Shown here in pieces: positions 14,459 to 19,253 of a stretch of 19,253 bases of DNA. The stretch is from assembly GCA_000436475.1 (NCBI GenBank), contig FR886212.1, forward strand, positions 36,478 through 55,730, written 5' to 3'. The DNA is from Eubacterium sp. CAG:248 (lineage in GTDB: Bacteria > Bacillota > Clostridia > Lachnospirales > Lachnospiraceae). Under the pieces are notes generated by a model. It was not told the origin of the DNA. It saw only the letters and a program-made list of their open reading frames with translations, and searched no databases. A program made the translations under genes and the position numbers. Each line of letters begins with the position of its first letter. The stretch's first letter is position 1.

Positions 14459-15303
14459 AAAAGAAAAAGATTACTAAAAATATATTGGCACATATAACAC
14501 TTACAATACTTGCAGTTATATGGGTAATGCCGCTTATATGGATAATCCTCACAAGCTTCAGGGCACAGAAGGGAGCGTATACAAGCTCATTTTTCCCTAA
14601 GGCATATACACTTGATAATTATACAAAGTTGTTTACAGATACAGGAATACTTAATTTCCCAAGAATGTTTGAGAATACGCTTATAGTTGCAGTGTTTTCG
14701 TGTATTATATCTACGTTTTTCGTGCTTTCAGTTGCTTACTGTATGTCACGCCTCAGATTCAGAATGAGGAAGGCTATGATGAATGTAGCTATGATACTTG
14801 GTCTTTTCCCAGCCTTTATGGCAATGGTAGCTGTATATTATATTCTTAAGGCTGTCGGATTATCTGAGGGTTCAATGATAAGGGTTGCACTTGTGCTTGT
14901 ATATTCGGCATCAGCCGGAATACAGTTTTATATAGCAAAAGGCTTTTTTGATACGATTCCAAAGAGTATTGATGAAGCAGCAATTATTGATGGAGCAACG
15001 AAATGGCAGGTATTTACAAGAATTACAATACCTTTAAGTAAACCAATTATCGTGTATACAGTACTTACTTCTTTCATAGCACCATGGGTTGATTTCATAT
15101 TTGCAAGAGTTATATGCCGTGCCAATGCCAACTATTATACAGTTGCGATTGGTTTATGGCAGATGCTTGAAAAGGAATATGTTGATGTGTGGTATACAAG
15201 ATTCGCAGCGGGAGCTGTACTTATATCTATTCCAATTGCAGCCTTGTTTATGATAATGCAGAAGTGCTATAATGACAGTATGTCAGGTGCAGTAAAAGGA
15301 TAA
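14455..15303 (+). CDS. Sugar ABC transporter permease, MalG-like
   Basis: A 282-residue six-helix permease pairing with the MalF-like subunit. It begins with a lysine-rich cytosolic tail (MKKKKITKN) and first helix (HITLTILAVIWVMPLIWII), and carries the EAA loop DEAAIIDGATKWQVFTRITI. The end, with MSGAVKG, is typical of MalG proteins. ATG 14455 overlaps the preceding stop (ATGA) and has GAGGAGGG (14441-14448) 6 nt upstream. It forms the transmembrane channel with its partner and moves the bound oligosaccharide inward at the expense of ATP. The substrate is inferred from context. Confidence 0.95.
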   Translation: MKKKKITKNILAHITLTILAVIWVMPLIWIILTSFRAQKGAYTSSFFPKAYTLDNYTKLFTDTGILNFPRMFENTLIVAVFSCIISTFFVLSVAYCMSRLRFRMRKAMMNVAMILGLFPAFMAMVAVYYILKAVGLSEGSMIRVALVLVYSASAGIQFYIAKGFFDTIPKSIDEAAIIDGATKWQVFTRITIPLSKPIIVYTVLTSFIAPWVDFIFARVICRANANYYTVAIGLWQMLEKEYVDVWYTRFAAGAVLISIPIAALFMIMQKCYNDSMSGAVKG

Positions 15304-15371
15304 TGTCAATAGTGCTTTGTGCTTTGTGATCCTGTATGAATTAAAACGGGGATTTAAAGAAGAGGTATGTA

Positions 15372-17132
15372 ATGCGAAAAAGAATATTCAGGATGTTTGC
15401 AGTATTAACTGCTATGATATTATTATTTCAAGCCGGGTGTAACAGCCCGGCTAAAAGTGTATATACAGCTAAAGATGATTATGATGATAAGCTGTATTAT
15501 GCCATGACAACGCCTTATGGAGCGTATCCCGAAACTATAAGCTATACGCTTGGCAAAATGACAAGCGTTAATAATTCCAATATGCCAGAGGGTGATACAT
15601 ATACAGATAATGCATATACAAGATATATAAAGAATATGATTAATGTTCAGAATATTGATGCATTTGAGGCACAGGATACGCAGTATAATACTAATGTTTC
15701 AATGGCTGTTTCTATGGGTGAATTGCCAGATATAATGATGGTTTCAAGTCAGGATGAGCTGCAAAGCCTTGTTGAGGAAGACATGATTGAGGATCTGACA
15801 GAAAGCTATAATAACTGTCTGAGCAGCAGGATAAGAGCTATATATAACAGCTATGGAAGCTCACTTAAGGATATGATTACATTTGACGGAAGGATTATGG
15901 CACTTCCAGAGACTAATATAACAGATGGCCCTAATCTTATATGGCTGCGTAAGGACTGGATGGATAAGCTAGGACTGACAGCGCCTAAAACAATAGAGGA
16001 TGTTGTTGATATAATCAAGGAATTTATTGAAAAGGATCCTGGTAATAATGGAATAGATAACAACGGAAGGAGCAATACTGTCGGCCTTGTAGTAGATACA
16101 GAACTTACAGGGGAGTGTGGTTATAGCAGTGAATTCCTGCTTGATATTGTTTTTGCGTGTTTTAATGCATATCCTAAGCAGTGGATAAAGGATTCAGATG
16201 GAAATGTTGTTTATGGTTCTGTTACATCAGAGGCAAAGGATGCACTGGCATATATAAGGCAGTTATATAGCGATGGAATAATAGATAATGATTTCTTATT
16301 AAGGACAACAACTAATATATGTGAGCTTATTGAGAATGGAAGGTGTGGATCTTTTTTTGGACCATGGTGGGCACCTAATAATCCGCTTGTCAATGCAGTA
16401 AACACTAACCCTGATGCAGACTGGCAGCCATACCTTATACAGACATCTGATGATGGAAGTACAAGCTATCACAGCCAGAATCCCTGCTATAAGTATGTTG
16501 TGGTAAGAAAGGGCTTTGAGCACCCGGAGATAGCGGCTAAGATTATAAGTGTAATGTTTGATAGTGCAAGGTATGACAGCAATGCTTTGCAGGAATTTAT
16601 CTATTATTACCAGCAGAATGTAGAACCTACTGCCCGTCCTATTTCAATTAATGTGGATTACAATAATGCTCTGTCTATATGCTATGAAAAGATTGACAAA
16701 GCACTTAAAGGAGAGAGTGATCCTGATAAGCTTGAATTGCTTGAAAAGTCGTATTACGATGCCTGCAGTTCATACATTAGTAATACAGGAAAAAACTATA
16801 TAGAATCAAGCACACATTGTAGTGATGATACACTTGAAAGAAAGAATGCAACAAGTACACAGTGGGCAGCCTATGTGTCAAGAATAACAGCCTGCAGGCT
16901 GTTAAGTGAGGGTAATATACGCGTTGTTGATTCTATGTATTTTAAGACAACAGACACGATGAAAACGCGGTGGTGGCGTTTAAAGGAAAAGGAAAAAGAA
17001 GCGTACCTAAAGATTATATGTGGTGCTGAGGATATATCGTACTTTGATACCTTTGTCAATGAATGGAATGAACAGGGCGGGGAGGCAATAACTAATGAAG
17101 TACGTGAAGAACTGATGGACATCGCGGGTTAG
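15372..17132 (+). CDS. Second extracellular solute-binding lipoprotein, large LipO/AlgQ-like type
   Basis: A 586-residue secreted lipoprotein with signal peptide (MRKRIFRMFAVLTAM) and lipobox FQAGC, lipidated Cys23. It is much larger than the first binding protein and of a different subfamily: the segment LIWLRKDWMDKLGL and the Asp/Asn-rich loop DPGNNGIDNNGR, resembling the calcium-binding loop of AlgQ/LipO-type proteins, identify it. Ribosome site AGAGG (15361-15365) is 6 nt before the ATG. It follows the MalG-like gene by 68 bp without a terminator, so probably the same transcript. It could present a second, longer glycan to the same permeases, or feed the sensor kinase. Ligand unknown. The C-terminal 150 residues are polar and not obviously assignable. 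Confidence 0.88.
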   Translation: MRKRIFRMFAVLTAMILLFQAGCNSPAKSVYTAKDDYDDKLYYAMTTPYGAYPETISYTLGKMTSVNNSNMPEGDTYTDNAYTRYIKNMINVQNIDAFEAQDTQYNTNVSMAVSMGELPDIMMVSSQDELQSLVEEDMIEDLTESYNNCLSSRIRAIYNSYGSSLKDMITFDGRIMALPETNITDGPNLIWLRKDWMDKLGLTAPKTIEDVVDIIKEFIEKDPGNNGIDNNGRSNTVGLVVDTELTGECGYSSEFLLDIVFACFNAYPKQWIKDSDGNVVYGSVTSEAKDALAYIRQLYSDGIIDNDFLLRTTTNICELIENGRCGSFFGPWWAPNNPLVNAVNTNPDADWQPYLIQTSDDGSTSYHSQNPCYKYVVVRKGFEHPEIAAKIISVMFDSARYDSNALQEFIYYYQQNVEPTARPISINVDYNNALSICYEKIDKALKGESDPDKLELLEKSYYDACSSYISNTGKNYIESSTHCSDDTLERKNATSTQWAAYVSRITACRLLSEGNIRVVDSMYFKTTDTMKTRWWRLKEKEKEAYLKIICGAEDISYFDTFVNEWNEQGGEAITNEVREELMDIAG

Positions 17133-17244
17133 GTAAGGTATGAGTGTGGAATTGAGGAGATAAATGTGAATGTTTAATGGCGTATGATTACCATTTTAAT
17201 AAAATGATTATTAATATAATAAAAACCCAGAATTGTATATTTAA

Positions 17245-17295
17245 ACAAAAAATAACTGGATAATTTCCCTTGTGGAGTTATCCAGTTATTTTTTT
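17245..17295. terminator. Bidirectional intrinsic terminator between the uptake operon and uppP
   Basis: AATAACTGGATAA (17251-17263) and TTATCCAGTTATT (17278-17290) form a perfect 13-bp stem with a 14-nt loop. A T-run follows (to 17295) and an A-rich run precedes, so it can end transcription from both the plus-strand operon and the convergent minus-strand uppP gene. Confidence 0.92.
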
Positions 17296-17359
17296 ATAGT
17301 GGTACATTTCCGTATATATAATCTTTCATATATATAATCTGAAAAATATTTAATTAAGT

Positions 17360-18226
17360 TTACGCTCCAATAACTCCGGCAAATCCACATATAAGAACGA
17401 TTATACCAAGTACAATACGATACCAGCCGAATACCTTGAAGTCATGCTTTTTGATGTAGCCCATAAGGAACTTGATAACTACTAAAGAAACGATGAAGGC
17501 AACAAGCATACCAATAAGAAGAATCATCGCTTCCATAGATGTCATAGAGTTATGTATAAGAAACTTCACGCCCTTAAGAAGGCTCGCTCCAAACATAACA
17601 GGAACAGCAAGGAAAAAGGTATATTCAGCAGCTACTGTTCTTGAAATACCAAGTATAAGTGCACCAACTATGGTTGCACCAGAGCGTGAGGTACCAGGGA
17701 ATATAGCAGCTATAAGCTGGAAAAGTCCGATATAGAAGGCAAGCTTATAAGTGATACCTGTAAGATGGCGAACCTTAGGCTTCTTTCCGTGATGCATAGT
17801 TTCAACGATAATGAAAGCTATACCGAATATAATAAGCATAATAGCAACTGTTGTGTAATTGTAGAACATGGCTTCAAGCTGTTCATCAAAAAGAATACCA
17901 ACAATAGCAGCAGGGACACAGGATACAAGAATATGAAACCATAACTTAAATATATCCCATTTAACATAAGCACCGGCACCACTTTCTGCTAGTGGTTCTT
18001 TGTTGTTTTTTTTACCAAAAGGCCATAACTGATGCCAGAAAAGAATAACAACAGCCATTATAGCACCAAGCTGGATAACAACTTCAAACATACTGTAAAA
18101 TGCATCGGATACCTTAAGCGGCATAATCTCATTAAGCAGAATCATATGACCAGTACTGCTTATTGGAAGCCATTCAGTAATACCTTCTACGATACCAAAA
18201 ATTATCGCCTTTAAAATCTCTAACAT
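17360..18226 (-). CDS. uppP: Undecaprenyl-diphosphatase
   Basis: A multi-pass membrane enzyme of the BacA/UppP family that removes a phosphate from undecaprenyl diphosphate, recycling the lipid carrier for peptidoglycan and other wall polymers and giving some bacitracin tolerance. The two signature regions are present: VEGITEWLPISSTGHM (E14, E18, H27) and FPGTSRSGATI with the essential-type arginine. About eight hydrophobic segments; 288 residues, normal for the family. I place the start at ATG 18224-18226 (MLEILKAII), 4 nt from GGAGG (18231-18235); the longer GTG start at 18241 would itself contain this ribosome site and is less likely. Single gene, convergent with the uptake operon. Confidence 0.95.
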   Translation of the reverse strand: MLEILKAIIFGIVEGITEWLPISSTGHMILLNEIMPLKVSDAFYSMFEVVIQLGAIMAVVILFWHQLWPFGKKNNKEPLAESGAGAYVKWDIFKLWFHILVSCVPAAIVGILFDEQLEAMFYNYTTVAIMLIIFGIAFIIVETMHHGKKPKVRHLTGITYKLAFYIGLFQLIAAIFPGTSRSGATIVGALILGISRTVAAEYTFFLAVPVMFGASLLKGVKFLIHNSMTSMEAMILLIGMLVAFIVSLVVIKFLMGYIKKHDFKVFGWYRIVLGIIVLICGFAGVIGA

Positions 18227-18288
18227 TATTCCTCCAATCACTTGCGGATTATTCTACTCTTATGTATATTCCGCCATAGCCACATTTT

Positions 18289-18316
18289 ATTATAGAAAAA
18301 GATTATTGTCTGAAAA
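18289..18316 (-). promoter_or_regulatory. Probable promoter of uppP
   Basis: Minus strand: -35 TTTTCA (18311-18316), 16-bp spacer, -10 TATAAT (18289-18294), giving a leader of about 55-60 nt. Confidence 0.5.
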
Positions 18317-18342
18317 AACATGAAGAAAACAATAATATATTC

Positions 18343-18454
18343 TTATATGACTACACGTTATTTTCGCATTGAAATGCAGGTGTGTCAACAACAGAATAAT
18401 ATAATTTGTATATAAATTTGTTTTAACAATGAAGTTTACTTTTTAGTCATATAA
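18343..18454. repeat. 11-bp perfect inverted repeat 90 bp apart
   Basis: TTATATGACTA (18343-18353) and TAGTCATATAA (18444-18454) are exact complements. Between them lies a small hairpin (GCATT/AATGC around 18368-18379). No ORF or transposase is inside. It could be the ends of a tiny mobile or decayed element, a pair of regulator half-sites, or chance in AT-rich DNA. Confidence 0.5.
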
Positions 18455-18464
18455 AGTTATTATA

Positions 18465-18580
18465 TGATACTAGGGTCAAAAGGTCTAAACCCACATGAGC
18501 TTGCTCATAGGTGGGTGAATTGTGGGAGTGCGCAGCACGGAACAATTCGTAGGTATCAAAGTCGGGGGCTTTTGACCTTG
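18465..18580 (+). ncRNA. Candidate structured leader RNA, copy B of the repeated element (upstream of the vanZ-like gene)
   Basis: GGTCAAAAG (18474-18482) pairs perfectly with CTTTTGACC (18569-18577), extendable to 11 bp. TGATAC (18465-18470) is complementary to GTATCA (18553-18558), placing the four segments in pseudoknot order. Inside are two further hairpins: ACCCAC/GTGGGT (18489-18494, 18511-18516) topped by ATGAGC/GCTCAT; and GAATTGT/ACAATTC (18517-18523, 18542-18548) topped by GTGC/GCAC. The end blocks match copy A near glgP. It sits 32 nt before the vanZ-like start. I do not recognise it as a named riboswitch class. Confidence 0.6.
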
Positions 18581-18612
18581 ATAGACAATTATAAGATGAC
18601 TGGGAGGAACTT

Positions 18613-19253
18613 ATGGAAATATATTTAAAACCAATAATATCAGCCTGTTATATATTCCCAATACTTGCAATTATATTTACAATACCATATATATTATATG
18701 AATATAACAAATATGGCTCACTTCTTGTTATAAGAACGGCTATAGTGTATACATTTATATTCTATATGCTTACGTCATATTTTATGACAATATTGCCGCT
18801 TCCACCGCTTGATTCAGTTACGCCTGATTCGGCATGTATGCTCCTTGTACCATTTGATGCAGTAAGAAGAGTTATAGATAACTCAGGAATCATATTTTCT
18901 GATCCGGCAACATACATCAATATATTTGGTTGCCCAGATTTCTGGCAGATTATTTTTAATATTTTATTATTATTGCCTTTTGGCGTATATCTTAGATATT
19001 ATTTTAAAAGACCTTGGTGGCAGGTGCTTATATTTTCTTTTCTTTATAGCTTGTTTTTTGAGTTTACACAGTTGTCAGGATTGTATGGAATATATAAATA
19101 TCCATACAGATTTTTTGAGGTAGATGACCTTATATGTAATACTCTGGGTGGGATTGCTGGTTATATGGTAACACCGCTTCTTGTATTTCTTCTTCCAGAC
19201 AGAAATAAAATAGATGAAATAGCATATAAGAAGGGACAGATTGTATCCGAATT
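18613..19253 (+). CDS. VanZ-family membrane protein (3' partial)
   Basis: The frame from ATG 18613 runs to the window end (213 codons) without a stop. GGGAGG (18602-18607) precedes it by 5 nt. Hydrophobic segments at the N-terminus (ISACYIFPILAIIFTIPYIL), then VYTFIFYMLTSYFM, IFNILLLLPFGVYL and FLYSLFFEF mark a multi-pass protein. The signature region LLLLPFGVYLR ... FEFTQLSGLYG ... FEVDDLICNTLGGIAGYM is the VanZ-like fold, named for the teicoplanin-resistance accessory protein VanZ; most chromosomal members have no proven function and may concern envelope biology. Its leader contains the structured element B. C-terminal end is outside the window. Confidence 0.88.
   Translation, partial: MEIYLKPIISACYIFPILAIIFTIPYILYEYNKYGSLLVIRTAIVYTFIFYMLTSYFMTILPLPPLDSVTPDSACMLLVPFDAVRRVIDNSGIIFSDPATYINIFGCPDFWQIIFNILLLLPFGVYLRYYFKRPWWQVLIFSFLYSLFFEFTQLSGLYGIYKYPYRFFEVDDLICNTLGGIAGYMVTPLLVFLLPDRNKIDEIAYKKGQIVSE

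Larger units (their letters stand above)
18227..18464. other. Divergent intergenic region between uppP and the vanZ-like gene
   Basis: Holds the uppP promoter, the 11-bp inverted repeat and AT-rich DNA. A -10-like TATGAT (18463-18468) may serve the vanZ-like gene but has no good -35 partner. Nothing coding is visible. Confidence 0.5.

Noticed and set aside
18227..18241. GTG start extending UppP by five residues
   Set aside because: The extension encodes the ribosome site for the internal ATG, and the family N-terminus begins at MLEILKAI.
18926..19123. Plus-strand ORF of 65 codons at the window end
   Set aside because: Out-of-frame overlap with the VanZ-like reading frame, which is longer and has family motifs and a good ribosome site.

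Overview
The window looks like chromosomal DNA of an anaerobic, low-GC Firmicute, most likely a gut Lachnospiraceae (Roseburia / Lachnospira / Butyrivibrio-like). The grounds are AT-rich intergenic DNA, strong GGAGG ribosome sites, a YesN/YesM-type two-component pair, an ABC sugar importer without its own ATPase gene, and an iron-sulfur aldo/keto reductase. No tRNA, rRNA, transposase, integrase or CRISPR array is visible.

Layout. (1) 1-957: 3' part of an Fe-S aldo/keto reductase gene. (2) 958-3350: an accessory, decayed stretch. It holds a 27-codon minus-strand ORF, four copies of GCGTATAATC directly in front of an orphan DUF4143-type AAA ATPase, then remnants of a second aldo/keto reductase and of a cupin gene. 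(3) 3396-4653: a near-consensus promoter, a yybP-ykoY (manganese) riboswitch with its terminator, and a CaCA-family cation antiporter. (4) 4696-17132: an alpha-glucan block. It contains an AraC regulator divergent from glycogen/maltodextrin phosphorylase, an AraC-type response regulator with its sensor kinase, a lipoprotein binding protein with two MalFG-like permeases, and a second, larger LipO/AlgQ-like binding lipoprotein. (5) 17245-18226: a bidirectional terminator and undecaprenyl-diphosphatase (uppP) on the minus strand. (6) 18343-19253: a structured intergenic region leading into a VanZ-family membrane protein cut by the window end.

How the genes fit together. The two-component system and the AraC protein probably sense or respond to carbohydrate. 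The binding protein and permeases import oligosaccharide, probably powered by a shared MsmX-type ATPase encoded elsewhere. The phosphorylase would cleave alpha-1,4-glucan to glucose-1-phosphate inside the cell. The antiporter is predicted to export Mn2+ or Ca2+ under riboswitch control.

Most interesting signals: a repeated RNA-like element found upstream of both glgP and the vanZ-like gene, with matching segments in pseudoknot order; a long imperfect inverted repeat that swallows the Shine-Dalgarno of the binding-protein gene; the four iteron-like repeats before the AAA ATPase; and a manganese riboswitch in front of an antiporter usually annotated as calcium/sodium.
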